Below, piece after piece: positions 55,049-64,000 of a stretch of DNA of 64,000 nucleotides (its first letter is position 1; each line of letters begins with the position of its first letter). The stretch lies in assembly GCA_009497875.2 (NCBI GenBank), contig CP032508.2, forward strand, positions 2,604,001-2,668,000. The letters run 5' to 3'. Below the pieces are notes generated by a model that saw only the letters and a program-made list of their open reading frames with translations, ran no database searches and was not told the DNA's origin. The position numbers and the translations under genes are program-made. This stretch comes from a gamma proteobacterium SS-5. Its GTDB lineage: Bacteria > Pseudomonadota > Gammaproteobacteria > Chromatiales > Chromatiaceae.

Positions 55049-56734
55049 TCAACGCTTGGACGAGTAATTGGGATAGGCATTCTTGTCGATCATCACCTCG
55101 ATCAGGTTGATGCCCTGTTCCAGGTCCAGCTCGCCAAACAGGCCATCAAGATCGGCCGCTTCGGCCACGCGGCGGTGCTGGATGCCGAAGGAACGGGCAA
55201 GCAGCTCGAAATCCGGATTGCTGAAGTCGCAGCTGAGGAAACGGCCGCCGTAGTGCTGGCGCTGGTTCTTGCGGATCAGGCCCATGGTGGCGTTGTTGAA
55301 CAGGATGACATTCAGCGGGATGCGGTAATTCACCGCCGTCATCAACTCCATGCAGCACATCTGAAAGCCGCCGTCACCGATCACGGCGAAGGTCGGCTGC
55401 TTTCGCTCAAACTGGGCGCCAATGGCGGCCGGGATCGCATGCCCCAGGGAGGAGATGCCGGAATTGGGGTAGTAGCGGTTGTCCGCCGATACCGGGAAGA
55501 AGTTCTGGGCAAAGATGATGTTGTCGTCAAACAGCCGGGTGTTGGCGGGAAAGCGCTCTGCCAGCCGGCTGAACAGCTGCTCCACCAGGGAGAAGCCGGA
55601 CTGGAACAGGCTGTAGCCCGCATCGACATGCTGGCGCAGCTGGGCCAGCTCCTGCTTGGCACGGCGGATACGCGGCTCCGGCTGGGCACGGCGGCCCAGA
55701 TCAGCCAGCAGGGCCTGCAGGAGCTCGCCGATGTCGGCGTTGATCGCCAGGTCGGCGCTGAACACCTTCTCCAGCTGCATGGGATTCTGGTCGATCTGGA
55801 TGATGCGCTTGCCCGCCAAGAGCTTTTGATCCCAGACATAGCTGGTGCGCTCGTTAAAACCGGCACCAATGATCAGCAGCAGATCGGCGCTGCGGCTGAT
55901 GTACTCATAGGCCAGGCCACCGGAGGTAACCCCCAGGGTGCCCAGGGCCAGGGGCGAATTCTCCGCCACCACGCCCTTGCCCTTGAGGCTGGTGGCCACC
56001 GGAATGCCCTGACTCTGGCTGAGCTGGCGCAGCTGCTGCTCGGCCCCGGCCGCGAGACAGCCGTGGCCGGCGAGGATTACCGGCCGCTCGGCCTTGCCCA
56101 GCAGAGCATGGAGTTCGCGCAGCTGGCTGGGGTGGAAATGCAACCGCGGACGCCGTGGTCTGGTGCTGATCTGATCCAGGATGTCCGCATCCACCGCTTC
56201 CTTCTGTACGTCGAAGGGCAGGCTGAGCAGCACCGGCGCGGGCTGGGCAGAGCGCAGCACCTGCGCCGCCTGATTGAACACCTGCGCCAGATACTCGGTA
56301 CGCTCCACCGTCTTGGCGTAGCGGGTGATGCCCTTGAACAGGGCCACCTGATCGATACTGCCGCCCTCCCCCGAGCTTTCCTGCAGGCCACCCTTGCCGA
56401 AGATGTGGGTGGGGGTCTCGCCGGTGATCACCAACAGCGGCAGGCGCTCGGCATAGGCGTTAGCGATGCCGGTGATCAGATTGGTGGCACCGGGCCCGGC
56501 GGTGGCGATGCAGGCACCGATGCGGCCCGATTGGGATCCAGCCGCTCGGGCATAGCCACCGGCCATGAAGGCGGCACCCTGCTCATGCTTGGCCAGCACC
56601 ACCTGGATGCCGGAGTCGTTGAGGGCATCGTACACCGGCAAGATATGGGCGCCGGGCATGCCGAAGATGCAGCCGACCTCAAGACGCTGGAGAAAGGCAA
56701 CAAGGGCTTGGCTGACGCTTATTTGCTTGTTCAT
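55049..56734 (-). CDS. Thiamine-diphosphate-dependent enzyme (acetolactate-synthase-large-subunit-like)
   Basis: 561 aa. Seen: the PYR domain with catalytic Glu51 (KHEQGAAF), a middle domain (VILAGHGCLAAGAEQQL), and the PP domain with the metal/TPP motif GDGGFQ ... NVILFNN. The fold is that of acetolactate synthase, pyruvate oxidase and related enzymes. No regulatory small subunit (ilvN/ilvH) is adjacent, so catabolic acetolactate synthesis or another 2-oxoacid reaction is as likely as branched-chain amino acid synthesis. It lies between nuoN and the DUF697 operon with 80-120-bp gaps. Confidence 0.88.
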   Translation of the reverse strand: MNKQISVSQALVAFLQRLEVGCIFGMPGAHILPVYDALNDSGIQVVLAKHEQGAAFMAGGYARAAGSQSGRIGACIATAGPGATNLITGIANAYAERLPLLVITGETPTHIFGKGGLQESSGEGGSIDQVALFKGITRYAKTVERTEYLAQVFNQAAQVLRSAQPAPVLLSLPFDVQKEAVDADILDQISTRPRRPRLHFHPSQLRELHALLGKAERPVILAGHGCLAAGAEQQLRQLSQSQGIPVATSLKGKGVVAENSPLALGTLGVTSGGLAYEYISRSADLLLIIGAGFNERTSYVWDQKLLAGKRIIQIDQNPMQLEKVFSADLAINADIGELLQALLADLGRRAQPEPRIRRAKQELAQLRQHVDAGYSLFQSGFSLVEQLFSRLAERFPANTRLFDDNIIFAQNFFPVSADNRYYPNSGISSLGHAIPAAIGAQFERKQPTFAVIGDGGFQMCCMELMTAVNYRIPLNVILFNNATMGLIRKNQRQHYGGRFLSCDFSNPDFELLARSFGIQHRRVAEAADLDGLFGELDLEQGINLIEVMIDKNAYPNYSSKR

Positions 56735-56819
56735 AACATCGGGAGCCTCCAGCCTCCAGCTGCCAGCCTTTAGCCATCAGATGACTGGCTGGCAGCTGAC
56801 AGCTGACCGCTGGCGGCTA

Positions 56820-58250
56820 TTAGGCAAAGGCAAGTTGGCAGAAGCTAAGTAGGCTGGCCGGGAAGATGCCCAGGGCCAGCACCGCCAGGCCGTTGAGGCT
56901 GAGGGCGGCCTGGGTATCCCAGCCGGCGGTCAGCGGGGCGTCGGTGTCCGGCTCGTCGAAGTACATCAGCTTGACCACCCGCAGGTAGTAGAAGGCGCCG
57001 ATGATAGAGAAGAACACTGCCACCAGGGCCAGCCAGACCAGACCGATGTCGATCACCGCCTGGAGCACGAACAGCTTGGAGAAGAAGCCGACGGTGGGCG
57101 GCACCCCGGCCATGGAGAACATCAGCAGCAGCATCATGCCGGCGAACCAGGGGCTGCGCTTGTTCAGGCCCTTGAGGTCGGTCAGACGCTCGGCGCTGAA
57201 GCCCTCGCGCCCCAGCAGCACCAGCACGCCGAAGCCGCCCAGGGCCATCAGCGCGTAGGTGATGGCATAGAACATGGCGCCGCTGAAGCCGTCCGGCGTG
57301 CCGGCGAGAATACCGAGCATGAGAAAGCCCACATGGGAGATGGTCGAGTAGGCCAGCATGCGCTTGATGTTGCTCTGGGCGATGGCGATGACATTGCCCA
57401 CCGCCATGGACAGCACGGCGAGGATCGCCAGCATCCCCTGCCAATCCAGATGCAGGGCACCAAGGCCGTCCACCAGCAGGCGCATGGCCAGGGCGAAGGC
57501 GGCGATCTTGGGAATGCTGCCGATGAACAGGGTGGCGGAGGTGGGCGAGCCCTCATAGACATCCGGCACCCACATGTGGAAAGGCACAGCCCCCAGCTTG
57601 AAGGCCAGGCCTATGACCAGGAACACCAGGCCAAACACCAGCACCAGCTTGTCGGCACCCAAGAGCCCGGCAGCGACACCACTGAACAGGATGGATCCGG
57701 TGGCACCGTAGATCATGGAAATGCCATAGAGCAGCATGCCAGAGGCCACCGCGCCGAGGAGGAAGTATTTCATCGCCGCCTCAGAGCCCATGGGCGAGTC
57801 GCGGTCAAAGGCGACCATGGCGTAGAGGCTCAGGGCGAGCAGCTCCAGCCCCAGGTAGATGGTGAGGAAGCTGAAGGCGGAGACCATCACCATCATCCCC
57901 AGCAGGGCGAGCAGGCCGAGGACGTAGAACTCGCCCTTGAACAGCTTGCGGCTTTGCAGGTCGTGCTTGGCATAGAGAAAGGCACCGAAGGTCAGCACCA
58001 GCATGCTGATCTTGAGGGTATCGGCCATGGCGTCGCGCACATAGTGGCCGTCGAACACAATCTGCCGACCCTCACCAGGCAGCAGGGCGATGAGGAAGAT
58101 GCCACCCACCAGCCCCACCTGGGTCAGGGCATAGGTCAGCATGCGCTGATCTTGGCGCAGAAAGACATCGATCAGCAGCACCAGCGAGGCCAGGCCGAGG
58201 AGATAAATCTCCGGCAGACTCACCAGCAGGTTGTTCATATCAAAGTTCAT
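56820..58250 (-). CDS. nuoN: NADH-quinone oxidoreductase subunit N
   Basis: 476 aa, about fourteen membrane helices, an antiporter-like proton channel of complex I. Seen: LGLELLALSLYAMVA with a membrane Glu, LAFKLGAVPFHMWVPDVYEGSPT, MLAYSTISHVGFL and GVPPTVGFFSKLFVL, all typical. The last gene of the nuo cluster; 252 bp with repeats separate it from nuoM. Confidence 0.97.
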   Translation of the reverse strand: MNFDMNNLLVSLPEIYLLGLASLVLLIDVFLRQDQRMLTYALTQVGLVGGIFLIALLPGEGRQIVFDGHYVRDAMADTLKISMLVLTFGAFLYAKHDLQSRKLFKGEFYVLGLLALLGMMVMVSAFSFLTIYLGLELLALSLYAMVAFDRDSPMGSEAAMKYFLLGAVASGMLLYGISMIYGATGSILFSGVAAGLLGADKLVLVFGLVFLVIGLAFKLGAVPFHMWVPDVYEGSPTSATLFIGSIPKIAAFALAMRLLVDGLGALHLDWQGMLAILAVLSMAVGNVIAIAQSNIKRMLAYSTISHVGFLMLGILAGTPDGFSGAMFYAITYALMALGGFGVLVLLGREGFSAERLTDLKGLNKRSPWFAGMMLLLMFSMAGVPPTVGFFSKLFVLQAVIDIGLVWLALVAVFFSIIGAFYYLRVVKLMYFDEPDTDAPLTAGWDTQAALSLNGLAVLALGIFPASLLSFCQLAFA

Positions 58251-58502
58251 TGACTATTGATCCATTGGATTAAGAAATACCTAGTCCACAAATGACCGCG
58301 AATTCAGGACGCAGAGGACGCGGAGAAGCGCAGAGCACGCAGAGTTTTTTGCCATCACCTTTCCAGAGAAAGTGCTGGAATAACCAGCAATTCCGCTCTT
58401 TTCAACTCTGCGATCTCCGCGCTTCTCGGCTTTGGCATCCTGCGTCGCCCTACCTCCTGCGTCCATGCAGTCGTTTGCGTCCTCTGCGTCCTGCATCAAA
58501 AC
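58251..58502. repeat. Repeat-filled gap between nuoM and nuoN
   Basis: No gene is seen. Tracts of GGACGCAGAGGACGC type at 58303-58347 and the complementary TCTGCGATCTCCGCGCTTCTC / CCTGCGTCCATGC forms at 58407-58498. Such tracts also lie between nuoK and nuoL and between nuoI and nuoJ. Confidence 0.55.
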
Positions 58503-60017
58503 TCACAGCTTAGACACCGCCACGTGCTCCAGCAGCTGGCGGATGCTGGCGTCCATGACTTCCACCAGGGGAGCGGGCCAGAGGCCGAGCAGCAGCACTG
58601 CTATTGCCAGGGTGCCGAGTACCAAGGCCTCGCGGCCGTTGAGGTCTTGCAGCTTGGCCACCTTGTCGTTGGCGATCTCGCCGAAGATCACCCGCTTGAC
58701 CATCCACAGGGTATAGGCAGCGCCGACGATCAGAGTGGTGGCAGCGAGGAAGGCGAACCAGAAATCGGCGCGGAAGGCGGCGAGGATCACCATGAACTCG
58801 CCGACAAAGCCCGAGGTGCCCGGCAGGCCGGCGTTGGCCATGGAGAAGAACACCATGAAGGCGGCGAAGATCGGCATGGAGTTGACCACGCCGCCGTAAT
58901 CGTTGATCTGCCGGCTGTGCAGGCGGTCGTAAAGCACGCCGATGCAGAGGAACATGGCCGCGGAGATGAAGCCGTGAGAGACCATCTGCACCATGCCGCC
59001 TTCCAGACCGAGCACGGCACCGCCAGTAGCATCGGCGTTGGCCAGGATCATGAAAATGATGAAAAAGCCCAGGGTGACAAAGCCCATGTGAGCGATGGAG
59101 GAATAGGCCACCAGCTTCTTCATGTCCTGCTGCACCAGGGCGACAAAGCCGATATAGACCACGGCGATGAGCGACAGGCTGATCATCAGCCAGTCCAGTT
59201 CAGAACTGGCATCCGGCGTAATCGGCAGGGAGAAGCGCAGAAAGCCGTAGCCGCCGATCTTCAGCATGATCGCCGCCAGGATCACCGAGCCGCCGGTGGG
59301 TGCCTCGACGTGGGCATCCGGCAGCCAGGTATGCACCGGGAACATGGGCACCTTGACGGCAAAGGCGAGGAGGAAGGCGATGAAGATCAGCACCTGCTCC
59401 GTCAGCCCCAGCTTGAGATCGTGGAAGGCGAGGATCTCCATGCTATCGGCCAGGTTGTACATGTAGATCAGCGCCACCAGCATGAACACCGAGCCGAGGA
59501 AGGTGTAGAGGAAGAACTTGATCGTGGCATAGACCCGGTTCGGCCCGCCCCAGATGCCGATGATGACGAACATCGGGATCAGCATGGCCTCCCAGAACAC
59601 ATAAAACAGCATGGCGTCGAGGGCGCTGAACACGCCGACCATCACCCCCTCCATGATCAGGAAGGCGGCCATGTACTGGTGCGGCTTGTACTGGATCACC
59701 TCCCAACCGGCGATGATCACTAGGATAGTGATGAAGGTAGTGAGCAGGATCAGCGGCATGGAAATACCATCCACCCCCAGGTAATACTGGATGTGGAACA
59801 TCTCCACCCAGGGCATGCGCTCGACGAACTGCATCTGCGCCGTGCCGGCATCAAAGCCGGTCCACAGCGGGATGCTGAACAGGAAGGTCAGCACGGCAAT
59901 CCACAGCGATAGCCAGCGGGTTACCCCAGGGGCCTTGTCGCCACTGGCCAGGACCAGGAAGCCGCCGACGATGGGCAGCCAGATGATCAGGCTGAGAAGG
60001 GGCCAGTCTGCGCTCAT
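58503..60017 (-). CDS. nuoM: NADH-quinone oxidoreductase subunit M
   Basis: 504 aa, about fourteen membrane helices. Seen: FYVFWEAMLIPMFVIIGIWGG with the conserved Glu, KVPMFPVHTWLPDAHVEAPT (Lys-His), KLVAYSSIAHMGF and GLPGTSGFVGEFMV. Starts 13 bp after nuoL, so the two are translated from one message. Confidence 0.97.
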   Translation of the reverse strand: MSADWPLLSLIIWLPIVGGFLVLASGDKAPGVTRWLSLWIAVLTFLFSIPLWTGFDAGTAQMQFVERMPWVEMFHIQYYLGVDGISMPLILLTTFITILVIIAGWEVIQYKPHQYMAAFLIMEGVMVGVFSALDAMLFYVFWEAMLIPMFVIIGIWGGPNRVYATIKFFLYTFLGSVFMLVALIYMYNLADSMEILAFHDLKLGLTEQVLIFIAFLLAFAVKVPMFPVHTWLPDAHVEAPTGGSVILAAIMLKIGGYGFLRFSLPITPDASSELDWLMISLSLIAVVYIGFVALVQQDMKKLVAYSSIAHMGFVTLGFFIIFMILANADATGGAVLGLEGGMVQMVSHGFISAAMFLCIGVLYDRLHSRQINDYGGVVNSMPIFAAFMVFFSMANAGLPGTSGFVGEFMVILAAFRADFWFAFLAATTLIVGAAYTLWMVKRVIFGEIANDKVAKLQDLNGREALVLGTLAIAVLLLGLWPAPLVEVMDASIRQLLEHVAVSKL

Positions 60018-60030
60018 GCCAAATCCACCC

Positions 60031-62052
60031 TTAAGCTCCAGAGAACACGAAGACGCCCAGCAGCAACAGCAGGCCGAGGATCATCGCAATTGCATAGTGA
60101 TACAGATAACCGGTCTGAACCTGCCGCGCCACCTGGGCAAAGGAGTTCACCAGCCGGGCCGAGCCGTTGACCAGCAGGCCGTCGATAAACCAGCGATCAC
60201 CGGCCGAGGAGAACAGGCCGCCAAGACCGCGGCTGCCCTTGGCGAACAGCAGCTGATAGGCCTCGTCCACCCAGTATTTGCGATCGAGCAGGTCATGTAG
60301 CCAGCCCAGGCGTGCCTTGATGGCAGCAGCAATAGCCGGATTGCGCGTATAGAGATACCAGGCCAGACCCAGGCCAGCCATCGCCAGCCAGAAGGGCGCG
60401 GTGACCAGACCATGCAGGACAAAGCCGAACTGGCCGTGATAACCCTCGCCCACCTTGGCCAGGGTATCGTGCTGCGGCAGCACGGTGATGATCCCGGCGA
60501 ACCAGTCACCGAACAGCATGGGCTGTACCGTCAACCAACCGATCAGCACCGAGGGGATGGCCAGCAGGATCAGCGGCAGCGTCACCACCCAGGGGGATTC
60601 GTGCGGCTTGGGCTCGTCATGTACCTGGTGGTGCTCCTGGGCCTCGGCATCGCCGTGGTCATCATGGGCCTCATGGTGAGGCTCGAAATGGCGCGGGCCC
60701 TGACCGTGGAACACCAGGAAGAACATGCGGAAGCTGTAGAGGGCAGTGATGAATACACCCAAGGTCACCAGTACCAGGGCGTAGCCGCTGCCTGGGATCT
60801 GCGCATGGCCCACGGCGGCGATGATGGCATCCTTGGAGAAGAAGCCGGAGAAACCGGGAAAGCCGATCAGCGCCAGCGAGCCCAGCAGCGCGGTCCAATA
60901 GGTGATCGGCATGTGTTTCTTCAGGCCGCCCATGTTGCGGATGTCCTGATCGTGGTGCATGCCGATGATCACCGACCCGGCGGCGAGGAACAGCAGCGCC
61001 TTGAAAAAGGCATGGGTCATCAGATGGAACAGGCCGGCGGCATAGGCGGAAACCCCCAGTGCGACCACCATGTAACCCAGCTGGGACAGGGTCGAATAGG
61101 CCACCACCCGCTTGATGTCGTTCTGCACTATGCCGATCAGACCAGTGAAGAAGGCGGTGGTGGCGCCGATGATGAGCACAAAGCTCAGCGCCGTCTCCGA
61201 CATCTCATACAGCGGCGACATGCGCGCTACCATGAAGATACCCGCGGTGACCATGGTGGCGGCATGGATCAGGGCCGAGATCGGCGTCGGGCCTTCCATG
61301 GAATCTGGCAGCCAGACGTGCAGCGGCACCTGGGCCGACTTGCCCATGGCGCCGATGAACAGCAGGATGCAGATCAGGGTCATCAGCGACCAGCTGGCAT
61401 CGCCCCAGATCTGCACCTGGGTATCGGCATGGGCGCCAGCTTGGGCGAACACCTCGGCATAGTCCAGGCTGTTGAAATACATGGCCACGGCGGCAATGCC
61501 GAGGATGAAACCGAAGTCACCGACGCGATTGACCAGAAATGCCTTCATATTGGCGAAGATGGCGGTCTCGCGCTTGTAATAGAAGCCGATCAGCAGGTAA
61601 GACACCAGGCCCACCGCCTCCCAGCCGAAGAACAGCTGCATGAAGTTGTTGGACATCACCAGCATCAGCATGGAGAAGGTGAACAGGGCGATGTAGCTGA
61701 AGAAGCGCTGATAGCCCTCCTCATGCTGCATGTAGCCGATGGTGTAGATGTGCACCATCAGCGAGACGAAGGTCACCACCGACATCATCATTACCGTCAG
61801 CCGGTCCACCAGAAAGCCCACCTCAAAGCGCAGGCCATCGCTGATCATCCAGGTATAAACCGCCTGATTGAATACCGGCTGGTCGTTGAAGATGAACAGC
61901 TTGAGGGTATAGAGCGACAGCAGGCAGGACAGGCCAACGCCGAGAATGGTCACCCAATGGGCACCGGCCCGGCCGATCTGTTTGCCGAACAGGCCAGCCA
62001 GGATGGCACCGATCAGGGGCGCCAGCACAATTGTCAGGTAAATCGCTTCCAT
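60031..62052 (-). CDS. nuoL: NADH-quinone oxidoreductase subunit L
   Basis: 673 aa, the largest antiporter-like subunit with the long lateral helix that runs along the arm. The ATG at 62052 (MEAIYLTIVLAP) is chosen because upstream in-frame codons come from a repeat. Seen: FFGWEAVGLVSYLLIGF with the conserved Glu, AQVPLHVWLPDSMEGPTP, ALIHAATMVTAG, VVAYSTLSQLGYM and GFPGFSGFFSKD. A His/Glu/Asp-rich insertion (HFEPHHEAHDDHGDAEAQE) lies near residue 510, as in many relatives. Confidence 0.97.
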   Translation of the reverse strand: MEAIYLTIVLAPLIGAILAGLFGKQIGRAGAHWVTILGVGLSCLLSLYTLKLFIFNDQPVFNQAVYTWMISDGLRFEVGFLVDRLTVMMMSVVTFVSLMVHIYTIGYMQHEEGYQRFFSYIALFTFSMLMLVMSNNFMQLFFGWEAVGLVSYLLIGFYYKRETAIFANMKAFLVNRVGDFGFILGIAAVAMYFNSLDYAEVFAQAGAHADTQVQIWGDASWSLMTLICILLFIGAMGKSAQVPLHVWLPDSMEGPTPISALIHAATMVTAGIFMVARMSPLYEMSETALSFVLIIGATTAFFTGLIGIVQNDIKRVVAYSTLSQLGYMVVALGVSAYAAGLFHLMTHAFFKALLFLAAGSVIIGMHHDQDIRNMGGLKKHMPITYWTALLGSLALIGFPGFSGFFSKDAIIAAVGHAQIPGSGYALVLVTLGVFITALYSFRMFFLVFHGQGPRHFEPHHEAHDDHGDAEAQEHHQVHDEPKPHESPWVVTLPLILLAIPSVLIGWLTVQPMLFGDWFAGIITVLPQHDTLAKVGEGYHGQFGFVLHGLVTAPFWLAMAGLGLAWYLYTRNPAIAAAIKARLGWLHDLLDRKYWVDEAYQLLFAKGSRGLGGLFSSAGDRWFIDGLLVNGSARLVNSFAQVARQVQTGYLYHYAIAMILGLLLLLGVFVFSGA

Positions 62053-62276
62053 CTGCCCTCCCCTAGCCTTGATTAGACGAAGGACGCAGAGACCGCAAAG
62101 GAGCGCGGAGATCGCAGAGTATTTTGGAGAACGGCATCTGGGAACTCCGAACGCCTGCTCGGGCCTGCCAAGTACAGCAGCCAACAGAATCCGGGTTAAA
62201 CAAACTCCGCGTGCTCTGCGCTTCTCCGCGCACTCTGCGTCCTGAATTTTTCATCAATCTATTCATCTACTTAGGC
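62053..62276. repeat. Repeat-filled gap between nuoK and nuoL
   Basis: 224 bp with no gene: GGACGCAGAGACCGCAAAGG (about 62082) and its complementary CTCTGCGCTTCTCCGCGC form (about 62214-62245), flanking about 80 bp that are not recognised. Confidence 0.5.
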
Positions 62277-62582
62277 CTAACCCTTGAGAGCGCCAATGTC
62301 ATCGACATTGATGCTGCGCTTGTTGCGGAACAGCACCACCAGAATGGCCAGACCTATGGCCGCCTCCGCCGCTGCCACGGTGAGGATGAAGAAGACAAAG
62401 ATCTGCCCGGACAGATCGCCGAGAAAATGGGAGAAGGCGATGAAGTTCATGTTCACCGCCAGCAGCATCAGCTCGACGCACATCAGCAGAATCAGCAGGT
62501 TCTTGCGATTGAGAAAGATACCGGCAATGCTCAGGGAAAACAGGATGGCGCTGAGGATCAGGTAGTCGGACAGGGCTAGCAC
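62277..62582 (-). CDS. nuoK: NADH-quinone oxidoreductase subunit K
   Basis: 101 aa, three membrane helices. The GTG at 62582 is chosen: it follows the nuoJ stop by 4 bp, has GGAGG nine bases before it, and gives the standard length and N-terminus ([14 protein letters not shown]). Seen: [20 protein letters not shown] and [12 protein letters not shown] with the two membrane Glu residues of the E-channel region. Confidence 0.95.
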   Translation of the reverse strand: MLALSDYLILSAILFSLSIAGIFLNRKNLLILLMCVELMLLAVNMNFIAFSHFLGDLSGQIFVFFILTVAAAEAAIGLAILVVLFRNKRSINVDDIGALKG

Positions 62583-62586
62583 GGCA

Positions 62587-63186
62587 TCAATCCTCCGCAT
62601 CCATGCTGACCAGGCGCACACGCTCTTCGCGCTTCACCTGCAGCTGTCTGCTGATGTTCTGGGTCTTCTTCTCCGGCCGCCGACGCAGGGTCAGGCCGAT
62701 GGCGGCGACTATGCCCACCAGCAGGATCACCGCTGCGATCTCGAAGGGGTACATGTAGCTGGTGTATAGCTGCTGACCTATGGCCTCGGTATTGGCGTAG
62801 TCCGCCCCGCTCGGCTGTGGCTTGGGGTAGTGCTCCAAGCCAAAACGGGCCGGGCCCACCACCAGCACCATTTCCACCAGCATCACTGCGGCAATGACAC
62901 CGCCGAGCCAGACATAACGAATAAACCCGGCACGCATGGCGGCCACGTCGATGTCCAGCATCATGATGACGAACAAAAACAGCACCATCACCGCGCCCAC
63001 ATAGACCAGCACCAGGGTAATGGCGAGGAACTCCGCCTCCAGCAGCATCCAGAGAATGGCGGACTGGAAGAAGGCAAACACCAGAAACAGCGCCGAATGC
63101 ACCGGATTGCGGCGCAGGATCACCATGCTGGCAGAAAACACCAGCAGGGCCGCAACCACATAGAAAATCATCTTTTCGTAGGACAT
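62587..63186 (-). CDS. nuoJ: NADH-quinone oxidoreductase subunit J
   Basis: 199 aa, five membrane helices ([33 protein letters not shown], the [19 protein letters not shown] segment, and two more). The [12 protein letters not shown] turn is a family signature. The C-terminal Arg/Lys-rich tail is typical. The stop lies 4 bp before the GTG of nuoK and carries its ribosome-binding site. Confidence 0.95.
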   Translation of the reverse strand: MSYEKMIFYVVAALLVFSASMVILRRNPVHSALFLVFAFFQSAILWMLLEAEFLAITLVLVYVGAVMVLFLFVIMMLDIDVAAMRAGFIRYVWLGGVIAAVMLVEMVLVVGPARFGLEHYPKPQPSGADYANTEAIGQQLYTSYMYPFEIAAVILLVGIVAAIGLTLRRRPEKKTQNISRQLQVKREERVRLVSMDAED

Positions 63187-63421
63187 GAATGTCTTGCCTT
63201 AGCCTAAATCAACAGTTCCGCAGCCAAAAAGGGACGCAGAGGACGCAAAGGAGCGCAAAGAACGCCGAGAAAGAAAAACCTTAAAGCAACCATCCCTGAC
63301 CAGATCAAGCCAGCCCTCAAATTGAGCAGGAGCACCCCTGGAAAGCCCCACATCAAAACTCAGCGATCTCTGCGCTTCTCTGCGATCTCTGCGTCCGATT
63401 TTTTCAGTCATTGGTTTCAGC
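63187..63421. repeat. Repeat-filled gap between nuoI and nuoJ
   Basis: 235 bp with no gene: GGGACGCAGAGGACGCAAAG (63230 on) and the complementary TCTCTGCGCTTCTCTGCG form (63366-63402), separated by about 85 bp of unrecognised sequence. Confidence 0.5.
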
Positions 63422-63913
63422 TTAACGGTACTTGGCCTGCTCGGCGCGGTCGGCGGCCAGTTGGGCTTCGTATTGCTCGCCTATGGCCAGCAGGCGCTGC
63501 TTGTCGATGACCCGCTCGCTGTTCTGTTCCATGCTGTACTCGTAGATGCGGCTCAGGACGATGGAGTCCACCGGGCAGGATTCCTCGCAGAAACCGCAAT
63601 AGATGCACTTGAACAGGTCGATCTCGTACTTACTGGTGCGGCGCGAGCCGTCCTCGCGCGGTTCTGCTTCGATGGTGATCGCCAGCGCCGGGCAGACCGC
63701 CTCGCACAGCTTGCAGGCGATGCAGCGCTCCTCGCCGTTGGGATAGCGGCGCAGGGCATGCAGGCCACGGAAGCGCGGCGATACCGGCGCCTTCTCCTCC
63801 GGATACTGCACGGTAAACTTGGGGCGGAAGAAATAGCGCCCGGTTACGCCCAGTCCCTTGAACAGTTCCAGCAGGAACAGGCTTTTGATGCTGTGGGTGA
63901 GTGCTTTCAACAT
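63422..63913 (-). CDS. nuoI: NADH-quinone oxidoreductase subunit I
   Basis: 163 aa, the ferredoxin-like subunit at the base of the peripheral arm. Seen: two 4Fe-4S motifs, [12 protein letters not shown] and [12 protein letters not shown], which bind clusters N6a and N6b. The N-terminal helix ([17 protein letters not shown]) lies along the membrane. Starts 8 bp after the nuoH stop. Confidence 0.97.
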   Translation of the reverse strand: MLKALTHSIKSLFLLELFKGLGVTGRYFFRPKFTVQYPEEKAPVSPRFRGLHALRRYPNGEERCIACKLCEAVCPALAITIEAEPREDGSRRTSKYEIDLFKCIYCGFCEESCPVDSIVLSRIYEYSMEQNSERVIDKQRLLAIGEQYEAQLAADRAEQAKYR

Positions 63914-63921
63914 GGCAGGCC

Positions 63922-64000
63922 TCAGTCAAACCACCAGGGCAGCTGATAGACCACCGCCAGCGCCACCAGAAGAATCCAGACGATGGTGATCGGAATGAAC
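63922..64000 (-). CDS. nuoH: NADH-quinone oxidoreductase subunit H (C-terminal end only)
   Basis: The last 25 codons, running off the right edge: [20 protein letters not shown] then PWWFD, which is the final membrane helix and C-terminus of NuoH. Position immediately before nuoI confirms it. Confidence 0.85.
   Translation of the reverse strand, partial: FIPITIVWILLVALAVVYQLPWWFD

Noticed and set aside
55175-56773. A 532-codon frame antisense to the TPP enzyme
   Set aside because: Shadow of the TPP gene; no motifs.
57333-62076. Long open frames antisense to nuoN, nuoM and nuoL (306, 399 and 554 codons)
   Set aside because: They translate to His/Gln/Asp-rich low-complexity sequence, exactly opposite strongly conserved complex I genes.

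Overview
The window is a 64 kb stretch of a GC-rich gammaproteobacterial chromosome. The gene set (dksA-gluQ, hrcA-nadK-recN, a 13-subunit-type nuo cluster, Mrp antiporter, diheme cytochrome c) and the abundance of short dispersed intergenic repeats resemble sulfur-oxidising or purple-sulfur-type Gammaproteobacteria (Chromatiales-like). That placement is inference. No rRNA, tRNA, CRISPR array or intact transposase was found.

Layout. 1-3877: the 3' part of a SNF2-family helicase, then an unknown 393-aa protein. 4249-8242 (minus): three surface-polysaccharide genes (epimerase, initiating sugar transferase, WbpM-type 4,6-dehydratase). 8468-15744 (plus): a dihydrolipoamide-dehydrogenase-like flavoprotein, then a six-gene Mrp Na+/H+ antiporter operon with MrpA and MrpB fused. 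15886-18203: a periplasmic MsrA-thioredoxin-MsrB fusion, divergent from a diheme cytochrome c. 18340-33984: a signalling region with a membrane PAS protein, three large histidine kinases, a ParD/RelE-type toxin-antitoxin pair beside a duplicated 5' gene end, and a minus-strand pair of an ATP-grasp ligase and a protein with a papain-like Cys/His/Asn signature. That pair is the best candidate for an undescribed system. 34298-36621: an MFS transporter and an exported pentapeptide-repeat protein. 36817-46361: a complete bacterial V/A-type ATPase operon in the order H/G-C-I-K-F-E-A-B-D. 46495-52863: dksA, gluQ, aat, a small membrane protein, hrcA, nadK, recN. 53112-54933 (minus): a four-gene operon of a DUF697-like protein, two tiny ORFs (56 and 43 aa) and an SPFH/band-7 protein. 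55049-64000 (minus): an orphan TPP-dependent enzyme and nuoN-M-L-K-J-I plus the end of nuoH.

Much of the window concerns ion-motive energy: complex I, the complex-I-like Mrp antiporter and a V/A-ATPase. The other striking property is repeat invasion. At least six families sit between genes: a 179-bp element with terminal inverted repeats, a GGCCACAGAG element, an ATAGGGCGG inverted-repeat element, CCCGGATTC/GAATCCGGG palindromes, GTTCCCACGC palindromes and GGACGCAGAGGACGC tracts. They also lie inside the V-ATPase and nuo operons. In at least one case a repeat abuts a start codon and carries its ribosome-binding site, and another repeat appears to have become coding sequence at the end of a V-ATPase subunit.
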